Origin: Cytophagales bacterium
Lineage (GTDB): Bacteria > Bacteroidota > Bacteroidia > Cytophagales > Cyclobacteriaceae
DNA length: 64,000 nt
Assembly: GCA_020403045.1 (NCBI GenBank)
Contig: JADBYK010000028.1
Span: forward strand, 53,119-117,118
Direction of reading: 5' to 3'
The notes below the pieces were generated by a model that was not told the DNA's origin, made no database searches, and saw only the letters and a list, made by a program, of their open reading frames with translations. Positions 9,647 through 18,753 of this stretch are shown here, piece after piece; positions within the stretch are counted from its first letter, which is position 1; every line of letters begins with the position of its first letter. The translations under genes and the position numbers were made by a program.

Positions 9647-10579
9647 ATGAAAGTAAGAACATTTGCACCGGCTACTGTGGCCAATGTTTGTTGTGGTTTT
9701 GATGTGCTGGGGTTTGCAGTTGATTTTCCGGGCGATGAAGTAATGCTCACGTTGAATATGAGCCAAGAGGTTACCCTATCAAAAATAGTAGGTGATGGAG
9801 GCCGACTTCCACTCGATGCTTCTAAAAATACAGCAGGCGTTGCTGTCCAGTCGTTTCTAAAAAGTATTGGCAAGCAGCAAGGTGTTGAGATAGAATTGTA
9901 TAAAAATCTTCCACTGGGTAGCGGCATGGGTTCAAGTGCCGCGAGTGGTGTGGCAGCGTTAGTGGCGATCAATCATTTGATGGGTAACCCGCTGACGCGT
10001 GAACAACTAGTCGTTCATGCCATGGAAGCCGAAAGGATCGCATGCGGGTCGGCTCATGCCGATAATGTAGCTCCTTGTTTAATGGGTGGATTTGTACTAG
10101 TGCGCGATTACAATCCTTTGGATGTTATCAAAATCCCAGCTACAAAAAATCTTTATGCCACTTTGGTTCACCCACAGATTGAATTAAAAACATCAGACTC
10201 TCGCAGAGTGTTGAAGCCGACAGTCAATTTGAAAGACGCTATTGCCCAAACAGGTAATATTGCCGGGCTAATGATTGGGTTAACGAGTAAAGATTACTCG
10301 CTTATTAGCCGTTCGTTGCAGGATAAGATTGCCGAGCCGATACGCTCCGCGTTTATTCCTGGCTTTGAACAAGTAAGGGAGGCAGCAGTAAGGGCTGGTG
10401 CATTGGGCTGTGGTATTTCCGGTTCAGGCCCCACGATGTTTGCATTAAGCACAGATCACGCAACGGCAACAAAAGTAGGAGAGGTGATGCAGCTTGAGTT
10501 TTTAAAAAACAATTTGAAGAGTGAAATGTATGTGTCGAAGGTGAATCAGGAGGGGGCGAGGATTTTGGATGAGAAATAG
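9647..10579 (+). CDS. thrB: Homoserine kinase (GHMP family)
   Basis: 310 aa; MKVRTFAPATVANVCCGFDVLGFAV, LPLGSGMGSSAASGVAAL, GALGCGISGSGPTMFAL. Confidence 0.96.
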   Translation: MKVRTFAPATVANVCCGFDVLGFAVDFPGDEVMLTLNMSQEVTLSKIVGDGGRLPLDASKNTAGVAVQSFLKSIGKQQGVEIELYKNLPLGSGMGSSAASGVAALVAINHLMGNPLTREQLVVHAMEAERIACGSAHADNVAPCLMGGFVLVRDYNPLDVIKIPATKNLYATLVHPQIELKTSDSRRVLKPTVNLKDAIAQTGNIAGLMIGLTSKDYSLISRSLQDKIAEPIRSAFIPGFEQVREAAVRAGALGCGISGSGPTMFALSTDHATATKVGEVMQLEFLKNNLKSEMYVSKVNQEGARILDEK

Positions 10580-10627
10580 AATACAGTATTTAGAAGTCAG
10601 AAGCTAGAATTCAGAATATATTGAAGA
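10579..10627. repeat. Heptad-phased intergenic array (7 x 7 nt), thrB-thrC
   Basis: gaataca gtattta gaagtca gaagcta gaattca gaatata ttgaaga, ending exactly at the thrC ATG. Confidence 0.65.
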
Positions 10628-11929
10628 ATGAATTACTACAGTACGAATAACAAAAGTCTCAAAGTAAGTCTACGCGAAGCGGTAATCCAAGGGCTTGCGC
10701 CAGATAACGGGTTGTACATGCCCGAAAGTATTCCGGTTTTGTCCGCTTCTTTTTTTGAATCTCTCTCACAATTATCTTTTCAGGAAATTGGATTTCAGGT
10801 AGCCGAGAATCTGATTGGTGAGGACATCCCGATAAATGAGCTCAAGCGAATAGTTGATCACACAATACAGTTTGACGCACCTTTGGTGGAAATTGAGGAA
10901 AATGTTTTTTCGCTCGAGTTATTTCATGGCCCTACATTGGCATTTAAAGATTTTGGTGCTCGATTTTTGTCGGGTTTACTTGGCTACTTTGCCAATCAAC
11001 AAAACAAGGAGCTCACCATTTTAGTAGCCACATCAGGCGATACCGGAAGTGCCGTAGCCAATGGATTTTTAAATGTTCCTGGTACAAAAGTGATTGTACT
11101 TTATCCTTCCGGAAAAGTAAGCGATATTCAAGAAAAGCAATTCACAACTCTTGGCAGAAACATTACGGCACTGGAAATCAATGGTACGTTTGACGATTGC
11201 CAGCGGTTGGTCAAGCAAGCTTTCATGGATGAAGAGTTAAAGCGAAAACTCTTTTTGACTTCTGCTAACTCAATCAATATTGCCCGATTGATCCCACAAT
11301 CATTCTATTATTTTCATGCAGTCGCGCAACTCAAGGGCAAACAAAATGAAATAGTATTTTCAGTTCCAAGTGGAAATTTCGGGAATCTCACCGCTGGTTT
11401 ATTTGCTAAACGAATGGGATTGCCCATTCATAAATTCATCGCAGCTACGAATGAGAACGACATTGTTCCTGCCTACTTAAAAACGAAAATATTTTCACCT
11501 AGACCATCAGTGCAAACAATTAGCAATGCAATGGATGTGGGCAATCCAAGCAATTTTGCCCGCATATTGGATTTGTATCAAAATGATTTCGATGCTTTGT
11601 TAAAAGATTTAGTTGGCTGCCACTATTCTGATGAGGACACGGTAAACATCATGAGGCAGGTTTTCAAAAACTCAAAATATTGCCTAGATCCTCATGGAGC
11701 AGTCGGTTATTTAGGTTTGAAAGAGTATTTAAATTCGCATACAAATACTGTTGGGATATTCTTGGAGACAGCTCACCCGGTTAAATTTAAAGATGTTGTA
11801 GAAGGCGCAATACATCAATTGGTGCCAATACCTGAACGACTAAATGCATTTTTAGAAAAGGAAAAACGAACAAATAGAATGACAAGTTCTTTTAGTGAGT
11901 TGAAACAGTTTCTACTCTTGTCGCTTTAG
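10628..11929 (+). CDS. thrC: Threonine synthase
   Basis: 433 aa; MNYYSTNNKSLKVSLREAVIQGLAPDNGLYMPE, FHGPTLAFKDFGARF, VATSGDTGSAVANGF. Confidence 0.97.
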   Translation: MNYYSTNNKSLKVSLREAVIQGLAPDNGLYMPESIPVLSASFFESLSQLSFQEIGFQVAENLIGEDIPINELKRIVDHTIQFDAPLVEIEENVFSLELFHGPTLAFKDFGARFLSGLLGYFANQQNKELTILVATSGDTGSAVANGFLNVPGTKVIVLYPSGKVSDIQEKQFTTLGRNITALEINGTFDDCQRLVKQAFMDEELKRKLFLTSANSINIARLIPQSFYYFHAVAQLKGKQNEIVFSVPSGNFGNLTAGLFAKRMGLPIHKFIAATNENDIVPAYLKTKIFSPRPSVQTISNAMDVGNPSNFARILDLYQNDFDALLKDLVGCHYSDEDTVNIMRQVFKNSKYCLDPHGAVGYLGLKEYLNSHTNTVGIFLETAHPVKFKDVVEGAIHQLVPIPERLNAFLEKEKRTNRMTSSFSELKQFLLLSL

Positions 11930-12634
11930 TAACGAAGCTAGAAGATAGCCCAAATCTTGGCCAATTATGTTCAAGGTATCCATATTGAAAAAACGACTTA
12001 GATATTCGTGCGATTCTTCGGTTGGAGCTAGGCCAAATTTTGAAAGCGAAAGAAATTGTGACCTGCTATTTTCTTTCCAGCTAACGTTCATGTTCGAGGT
12101 GAGAACCTTGCCTTGACCGATCTCCGCACTGCTCCCTTTTGGAATAACGTATTTGTAATAAAAGCCAGATTTTATTTCATGCTCAATTTCGTTTATCGAG
12201 AAGCTATATGTTTCATCATCACCTTTGTCATCGCCAAAAATAAAAACTGCGTTTTTGATATGATTGTTTCTGTTGACAAGAAGTAATGAGTCATTCGAAT
12301 AATAGACATCGATGGTAAGTTCTAATTTATTGGAAGTTTTTTCTTTTGCGAAAGCGATTACTTTAAAGCTATTGCCTTGAAGTTGATACGTTTTGTACTT
12401 TAATGCGAAGAAGAGATTTGGTATGGTTGCGTCTTTTCCACTTTCAGTTGCTTTAAGTGTAGCAACAAAGAAAGCGTGTTTTGGAATTGTGTTAGGCTCG
12501 AGGTATTCAAAGTTTGTCACTCTCTCATGGGGAGTTGATTTGCCTTTCTTCACTACCTCAACCACTTGGGCAAGCAGTGACTGACTGATGCTACTTACTA
12601 TAATTATTGCAGACAAAAGTGTTGGCATTCTCAT
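11912..12634 (-). CDS. Hypothetical secreted protein
   Basis: ORF 11912..12727; start reassigned to Met-32 (RMRMPTLLSAIIIVSSISQSLLAQ signal peptide) to avoid overlap with pcm. Confidence 0.65.
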   Translation of the reverse strand: MRMPTLLSAIIIVSSISQSLLAQVVEVVKKGKSTPHERVTNFEYLEPNTIPKHAFFVATLKATESGKDATIPNLFFALKYKTYQLQGNSFKVIAFAKEKTSNKLELTIDVYYSNDSLLLVNRNNHIKNAVFIFGDDKGDDETYSFSINEIEHEIKSGFYYKYVIPKGSSAEIGQGKVLTSNMNVSWKENSRSQFLSLSKFGLAPTEESHEYLSRFFNMDTLNIIGQDLGYLLASLLKRQE

Positions 12635-12644
12635 ACGATAAAAA

Positions 12645-13301
12645 TTAACTTTTTCCGCCCCAGCCTTGTTCACCAAGTAGTGGAACAAACGCGAAGTTAT
12701 CGAATTCTTCCTGGGTAATTTTTCCATTTCGTTTGGTTATCTTCAGCATCATTTGTTTTTCTCTATCGCCTACGGGTATAATCATAATGCCGCCTTCTGC
12801 CAACTGTTCTATTAACGCAGTCGGGATAACAGGTGCGCCAGCCGTCACAATAATCTTATCAAATGGAGCTTTGCTTAGGATACCCTTCGATCCATCTCCA
12901 AAGAAAAAGTAAGGTTTGTAGCCAAGACTCGGCAGAAACTCTTTTGTACGCTCGTAAAGCTTTTTTTGAAATTCAATCGTGTAAACCTTAGCACCCAGCT
13001 CCACCAAAATGGCGGCTTGGTAGCCTGAACCAGTGCCGATTTCCAGCACTTTGTCGCCCGGCTTTACGCATAACTTCTCCGTCTGAAAAGCGACTGTATA
13101 AGGCTGAGAAATGGTCTGTCCCTCCCCGATTGGGAAGGCTTTGTCCTCATAGGCGTGACTTAGCAGGGCATCGTCAAAAAACACGTGTCTGGGCACTTTT
13201 CCGATTGCCGCCAGCACAGATTCGTCCAAAATCCCCTTTAAACGCAGTTTTTTTACCAGGTTGTTGCGCAACCCTCGCTGGCGGTAGTTATCCTCTATCA
13301 T
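12645..13301 (-). CDS. pcm: Protein-L-isoaspartate O-methyltransferase
   Basis: 218 aa; VPRHVFFDDALLSHAYEDKAFPIGEGQTISQPYTVAFQTE..VLEIGTGSGYQAAIL..TAGAPVIPTALIEQLAEGGIMIIPVG. Confidence 0.96.
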   Translation of the reverse strand: MIEDNYRQRGLRNNLVKKLRLKGILDESVLAAIGKVPRHVFFDDALLSHAYEDKAFPIGEGQTISQPYTVAFQTEKLCVKPGDKVLEIGTGSGYQAAILVELGAKVYTIEFQKKLYERTKEFLPSLGYKPYFFFGDGSKGILSKAPFDKIIVTAGAPVIPTALIEQLAEGGIMIIPVGDREKQMMLKITKRNGKITQEEFDNFAFVPLLGEQGWGGKS

Positions 13302-13456
13302 TCATAAATGTTGTTATTTTGGCTCAAAAGAGGCCATTTTTTGCAGTTCAAACAAAGTTTTATAAAATGTTTAGGAAAAATGAAACTCAACTCCCTACTT
13401 TGGGGTTCTCTAAAGCACACGAAAAACCTATTTGCCATAGCGTTTAGACTGTGTAA

Positions 13457-13490
13457 AACCTGACCCGAAACGGTCAGGTTTTTTATTTTC
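13457..13490. terminator. Rho-independent terminator
   Basis: AACCTGACC-CGAAAC-GGTCAGGTT followed by TTTTATTTT. Confidence 0.75.
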
Positions 13491-16137
13491 CAAGCAAAAC
13501 AAACGGAGCCCAGAAAAAAGGATTTGAATACGCTGTGGTTTTGGTCATTTTCAGCTTTGCTTGTTGCAATGATCGGTTAAAATGAATGGATTTGGTGCCG
13601 AGAAGGTTTGTATAAAAGTCTGTCATAAGCTTTGAAGTGGATTCATCGGCAACGCTCCAAAAAGAAACCACAATATTTTTTGCTCCTGCATACGTCAACG
13701 CTCGCGACAATCCAATAACACCTTCACCTTTTGAAATTTTTCCTAAGCCAGTCTGACAAGCAGAAAGTACGGCAAGGTTTGCATTTAGCTCTAGGTTATA
13801 AATTTCGCCAGCGTATAAATTTCCGTCATCTGTATCACTTGTTTGTAGAAATATTTTAGATGACTCTGGATTTTCTTCGTCAACTATTCCGTGTGTAGCA
13901 AAATGTAGATAGCTGAAGTTTGAAATCTGTTTGGACTTGATAACCGTTTCAGTGGCTTTCTCAAATTTGAGCAACTTTGAACTTGCGAATAGCCTGGAAA
14001 TAGTATTTACTTCTTCTTCTGTTCCGGGTAATTGGTTGAGGTTGTCTTTTTCGGGAAAAATTATGGGCGCACAAAGGAATACGGTTGGGTTGTCGGTGGT
14101 TAGTTTTTCCTTGCTTTTTTGGATGAATAAGCCAGCAGCAAACTCATAGGAGATGGCGTATCGCTCCAATAGGTAAGAGACTTGACCAAAATTGGTTCCT
14201 TTGATCTTACCGCTAGGTAGGGCTTCAAAGGGTATTGTGCCAAGTCTTCCGGTAGGGATAATCACCAGCTCTTTCGTTTTGCTATCAACATTTGGTTTCA
14301 GCAAAGTGGCAATCGGAAGTGAAGTTTTTTTGTAGGTTTCGAAATCGCTAAACAGAATACTGTTCATAAAACCTTTGAGCAGTCGATTCAAGTCAGGGGG
14401 AATGGAGGAATCTTTGACTTTGAATCGTTTCTTAGTGATCGTAAATTGATAAAGCCTATTCGTTTTCTCCGCAAAGAAATAGCTAATTAAACCTGTGTTT
14501 TCATCCAAACAAAGTTGAACATCCTCTACTGAATTTATTGCTTGACTAAATTTTAAATTGAAGTAATTCGGAAAATCTTTTTCTAGTTTTTTGACGAAAG
14601 AAGTGTACTCATTATTCAAGACAAATAGTTTTTCTCTGATTTCCTTCTCTTCTTGCTCGGCTGGTTTCTGAGTGAGCTTTTGAACTAATTCGGCAATCGA
14701 TGATTTGATTTTCAATTCTTGGTCAAGCAGTTCTTGTGGAATACCTGCAAAAGATTTTGCTTGGGTTTCTGCTATAGATTCAAGGAGAACAGAAGATTTA
14801 CTCTTTTCAGCGAAATAGAAAGCTTCTTCAAAATAAGGTCGAGGGTTGATACTGTTCTCGCCTATGGTGTGGGCTACGCGCACGCCCACCTCGTACACCT
14901 CAGCAGCCACATTGCCCAGTGCCAGTTTATCTTGCTCATCGGTACTTTGATGCCTAATGTCATCGATCAACGAATCGCATTTATAAATGCATCGTAGAGC
15001 AATCTTGAGATCATTTAACTTGAGAGATCTGCCAAGATATTTGGATTCCAGTGCCTTTGCTTTGAAGTTGATGGAGTAGACAAGCACCATCGGGTTATAA
15101 TAATCAGATCCAATTTGGTTACTTTCAAGGTCTAAACTATTAAATGATGGAGCATTCGCAACAATGCTCTTTTGAAAAGTTGCTATCGCTTTGTCGTATT
15201 GGTTATCACCCAATTGCAAACTGCCAAGATTATTGAGTGCGCTCGCTAAGTCAGGGTGTTTGTTTCCGTATGACTTAATGTAAATCGAGATTGCTTTCTC
15301 ATAAAACTCTTCTGCAACTTTTGGGTTTTTCTGTTTCGAATAAGCGCTGCCAATATTTTGCAATACAATGGCAAGATTGGGATGACCATCTGGATAAATC
15401 TGCTCCCATATTTTTTTTGCGATATCAAATGAATTAATGGCATCTCCATATAACTCTAATTGATTGTAGGCGATGCCAATGTTGGTATTCGCGATGGCTA
15501 ATTTTGGATGAGTACCTCTATGAATCTGTTGGTAGGTGGTCAATGCTTTTTCGTAGTAGTCGAGCGAGCGATCGGGGTCAGCACTTAGAAAAATAGTTCC
15601 CAGATTATTGTAAGAGGCAGCGACCTCTTCACTGCTTTCGCCAAAAAGTTTTTGTCTTAATTGTAAAGCAATCGTTTCATATTCTTCGGCTTTGTTATAC
15701 TTACCCGTGGCGAGATAGTATGACGCAATATTGGCAAGGCAACGAGCTGCTTCCTTCGTATTTGATTTGCCAGTAGATTGGAAAGCAGCCAGTGCGGCTT
15801 GAAGGTTTTCATTGGCAAGGTCATAGCGTCCCTTATTTAAATTCAAAAAACCTGTTGTCGATTGGGTAATCGCTTTCGCGTAAGGTGTAGAAATCTTGAT
15901 ATTGGAGAGTACAGTTTCTGCTTCGTTCAGATTTCCTTGGGTGATTAAAATTTCAGCCTCGGTATTTTCTAAAAACGAAACGGAATCATTAGGTGTCTTT
16001 TCTTTTTCACTCCTTAAAAGTTGCAATGCTTCTTTATATGCTACTACTTTTACAAGAGAATCAATTTTTTTAAGATTCTCTTGTGCCAAAGACCGGTAAA
16101 AAGTGAGTATGAAACAGAATAATAAAAATTGTTTCAT
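13483..16137 (-). CDS. Secreted TPR-repeat CHAT-domain protein
   Basis: 884 aa: signal peptide, multiple TPRs (AASYNNLGTIFLSADPDRSLDYYEKAL etc.), C-terminal CHAT with HFATHG and LSACQTGLGKISKGEGVIGLSRALTYAGAKNIVVSFWSVAD. Confidence 0.93.
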   Translation of the reverse strand: MKQFLLFCFILTFYRSLAQENLKKIDSLVKVVAYKEALQLLRSEKEKTPNDSVSFLENTEAEILITQGNLNEAETVLSNIKISTPYAKAITQSTTGFLNLNKGRYDLANENLQAALAAFQSTGKSNTKEAARCLANIASYYLATGKYNKAEEYETIALQLRQKLFGESSEEVAASYNNLGTIFLSADPDRSLDYYEKALTTYQQIHRGTHPKLAIANTNIGIAYNQLELYGDAINSFDIAKKIWEQIYPDGHPNLAIVLQNIGSAYSKQKNPKVAEEFYEKAISIYIKSYGNKHPDLASALNNLGSLQLGDNQYDKAIATFQKSIVANAPSFNSLDLESNQIGSDYYNPMVLVYSINFKAKALESKYLGRSLKLNDLKIALRCIYKCDSLIDDIRHQSTDEQDKLALGNVAAEVYEVGVRVAHTIGENSINPRPYFEEAFYFAEKSKSSVLLESIAETQAKSFAGIPQELLDQELKIKSSIAELVQKLTQKPAEQEEKEIREKLFVLNNEYTSFVKKLEKDFPNYFNLKFSQAINSVEDVQLCLDENTGLISYFFAEKTNRLYQFTITKKRFKVKDSSIPPDLNRLLKGFMNSILFSDFETYKKTSLPIATLLKPNVDSKTKELVIIPTGRLGTIPFEALPSGKIKGTNFGQVSYLLERYAISYEFAAGLFIQKSKEKLTTDNPTVFLCAPIIFPEKDNLNQLPGTEEEVNTISRLFASSKLLKFEKATETVIKSKQISNFSYLHFATHGIVDEENPESSKIFLQTSDTDDGNLYAGEIYNLELNANLAVLSACQTGLGKISKGEGVIGLSRALTYAGAKNIVVSFWSVADESTSKLMTDFYTNLLGTKSIHFNRSLQQAKLKMTKTTAYSNPFFWAPFVLLGK

Positions 16138-17087
16138 CAGAATCTATGGATATAGGTGAGAGAACTAACAAAATCACGGGTTAACCCATCGGGATTCAGT
16201 TCGCGTTGAACAATTTTGTGCCCGAGCAAGAGACGAAGTCCGGATTGAGTATTGAAACTATATCCGCCTGTAACAATTCCTGATAATGCAAGCCCCATGG
16301 CTTGGCCCGAAACAATTCGTATACCTTTGGAATTAGTAAATTCATCGCGCGTAACTCGGTAGATAGGCAACAGACCGATCGAAAAATTGAAACGAGACAA
16401 TCGAAAGTTTCTCTCAACTCTAAGCATTACATCGATACCTCGTTTTAAATCTTTGGCAAGCGCATACTTACGCACATAATCTTTTTCTACCGTGTCGTCC
16501 CAAGGTGACCATACGAATTCATTGCTATTCTGATTCAGGGGAACTTGAATGCCGGTTGCAAATAACCAATTGCGGCTAACTAACGAGAGACCTGCTATCG
16601 CATCATACGTACCCAAACTGGTTTGGTAGTACATAGGTAATGGTCGTCCTTGTGTGTTTTTATTGGATGAATTGGTGGGAATCTTTCCGCCAATGGAAAG
16701 ATTAACATCAAACCTGTCTGACGAAAAGAGATTACGAGTGAAGCAAAGCGAGATATCTCCCAGGGATGAGGTGGATGCCAGTTTACCGTCCACAAACTGA
16801 AAAGGCAATTTAACCTGAAACGTAGTTCGCCTGTTCAAACTAAAGTTTAGATCGACAGTAGTTACATACACAATCGGTGTGAGATTAGTAGTGCCACGAT
16901 AAAAGCTCAGCTCCATAGTGCGAAGTTTAAACTCGAGCTTTTTATTGTAAGGTTGATCAGGCTTCATTGCACCCATCGTGCAAAAACCTGCATCACTGCA
17001 TCCTTGGGCGACTGATTGAAATACGGAAAGACAGGTAACAATTACGATGAATATCCTTTTCAGCATTACAAATTGACTTATATCCAA
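16137..17087 (-). CDS. Predicted outer-membrane beta-barrel protein, unknown function
   Basis: 316 aa, signal peptide; alternating amphipathic strands ending with aromatic ...VSSLTYIHRF; stop overlaps the CHAT gene start by 1 nt. Confidence 0.65.
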   Translation of the reverse strand: MDISQFVMLKRIFIVIVTCLSVFQSVAQGCSDAGFCTMGAMKPDQPYNKKLEFKLRTMELSFYRGTTNLTPIVYVTTVDLNFSLNRRTTFQVKLPFQFVDGKLASTSSLGDISLCFTRNLFSSDRFDVNLSIGGKIPTNSSNKNTQGRPLPMYYQTSLGTYDAIAGLSLVSRNWLFATGIQVPLNQNSNEFVWSPWDDTVEKDYVRKYALAKDLKRGIDVMLRVERNFRLSRFNFSIGLLPIYRVTRDEFTNSKGIRIVSGQAMGLALSGIVTGGYSFNTQSGLRLLLGHKIVQRELNPDGLTRDFVSSLTYIHRF

Positions 17088-17144
17088 GTTACCTTTTTCT
17101 TTATAAATCTTACTGACCTTGAGTAATGGCGGCCAAGAACCTTT

Positions 17145-18125
17145 CTACATGCCTAATGACTGATTCTCGATCGAGGCCAGTTCGATGATCTTTTCATATT
17201 CCTTGGCATTCAGGTCATTGAAGAAATAATGAATTGGATTTACGTGAATGCCATTAACAAAAACCTCATAATGTAAATGAGGCGCTGTAGAAAGCCCGGT
17301 TTCACCCACATACCCAATCAGGTCACCTCTTTTTACTTTTTGTCCAAAACGAACGGCAAAACCGTGCATGTGCGCAAATCGTGTGCGATAGCCAAAACCA
17401 TGGTCGATTTCCAGTTGTTTTCCATAGCCGCTAAAGCTAACTTCTAATTTATCGATGATACCATCTGCAGTAGCGTAGATGGGTGTTCCAATGGCTGCTG
17501 CAAAATCGACACCCGTGTGCATTTTGCGAACTTTGTACACAGGATGAATACGCATGCCAAATCCAGAAGCGAGCGCAATCAATTCTTTGTTGGCAACGGG
17601 TTGAATAGCAGGGATTGCAGCAAACAATTTTTCTTTGTTTTCAGCTAAAGCGATTACATCGTCCTGAGATTTTGATTCTATGTAGACTTTCCGCTTTAAC
17701 TTATCCACTCGTTCGTGCAATTTGATAATGAAGTCTTCGTGTACGAGATCCTTCTTTTTAATGTCTTCATACCGATCCACGCCCCCTACACCTGCTTCTC
17801 TCACGCTTTTGTCTATTGGCTCAGCGCCTAAAACAGCACGATAGATATTATCGTCTCGATGCTCCAAATATGCAAGTTCGTTATCCAGTTTGTTTACCTC
17901 CTTGCTCAAATTTTGATACAAATATTCCATCTCCTTTACTTCATTGGATAGAAGTAATTCGCGGGGCGATTCAAAATAGTTGCTGTACAAAACAACTAAA
18001 CCAACGGCCATCGCCAGCGTAAGCGAAAGCAAGCCAAGCGCATTTAAAAAAATGTCGCCTGAGGTGGTTTTTATGCGCTCATATTTACAGGTTTCAGTGT
18101 CGTAGTAATATTTAATTCGTGCCAT
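17145..18125 (-). CDS. M23-family (LytM) metallopeptidase, membrane anchored
   Basis: 326 aa; one TM; GFGMRIHPVYKVRKMHTGVDFAAAIGTPIYATADG...LIGYVGETGLSTAPHLHYEVFVNGIHVNPIHYF. Confidence 0.95.
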   Translation of the reverse strand: MARIKYYYDTETCKYERIKTTSGDIFLNALGLLSLTLAMAVGLVVLYSNYFESPRELLLSNEVKEMEYLYQNLSKEVNKLDNELAYLEHRDDNIYRAVLGAEPIDKSVREAGVGGVDRYEDIKKKDLVHEDFIIKLHERVDKLKRKVYIESKSQDDVIALAENKEKLFAAIPAIQPVANKELIALASGFGMRIHPVYKVRKMHTGVDFAAAIGTPIYATADGIIDKLEVSFSGYGKQLEIDHGFGYRTRFAHMHGFAVRFGQKVKRGDLIGYVGETGLSTAPHLHYEVFVNGIHVNPIHYFFNDLNAKEYEKIIELASIENQSLGM

Positions 18126-18166
18126 AGATTTGCTTTTTAAAGGGCAATACTCAATTCACGTATTTT

Positions 18167-18691
18167 TTATTTTGGTCTAAAAACCTTAATCACTGTCTCA
18201 TTGCACTGCAAAAAGGGGCCTTCCAGGAGATCAATACAATAAGGAATGGCCGGAAACACCGCATCCAAACACTGACGGATTGCATTGGGCTTCCCGGGCA
18301 AATTTACAATTAAAGTTCTATTTCTAATGCCAGCTGTTTGACGAGATAATATTGCGGTTGGAACATATCGCAGACTCGTAGTTCTCATCAATTCGCCAAA
18401 TCCCGGCATCATCTTATCACACACCGCTTCTGTTGCCTCCGGTGTTACGTCTCGTTTGGCCGGTCCCGTTCCACCACAAGTTACAATCAGGCAGCATTGT
18501 TTTTCATCGGCCATCTCGATAAGTTTCTTTTCTATTTCCGATTGTTCATCGGGTATTACTGCATATTCTTTTTCCCACGGACTCGTCAAATATTCATTGA
18601 GTGTGGAAACAATTGTCTGACCCGGAATATCTTCGTAAATACCTTTGCTTGCGCGATCAGAAACGTTAATAATGCCTATTCTAATCATCAA
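18167..18691 (-). CDS. MogA/MoaB-family molybdenum cofactor biosynthesis protein
   Basis: 174 aa; IGIINVSDRASKGIYEDIPGQTI..CCLIVTCGGTGPAKRDVTPEATEAVCDKMMPGFGELMR..NLPGKPNAIRQCL. Confidence 0.92.
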   Translation of the reverse strand: MMIRIGIINVSDRASKGIYEDIPGQTIVSTLNEYLTSPWEKEYAVIPDEQSEIEKKLIEMADEKQCCLIVTCGGTGPAKRDVTPEATEAVCDKMMPGFGELMRTTSLRYVPTAILSRQTAGIRNRTLIVNLPGKPNAIRQCLDAVFPAIPYCIDLLEGPFLQCNETVIKVFRPK

Positions 18692-18753
18692 TTGAAGAAA
18701 AAAAATAAGATAGAGGTCATAATGTAGACTGTTTAATTATTAATACTTGCATT

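Noticed and set aside
18497-18727. 76-aa + strand ORF antisense to the mogA-like gene
   Set aside because: Shadow ORF over a conserved gene.
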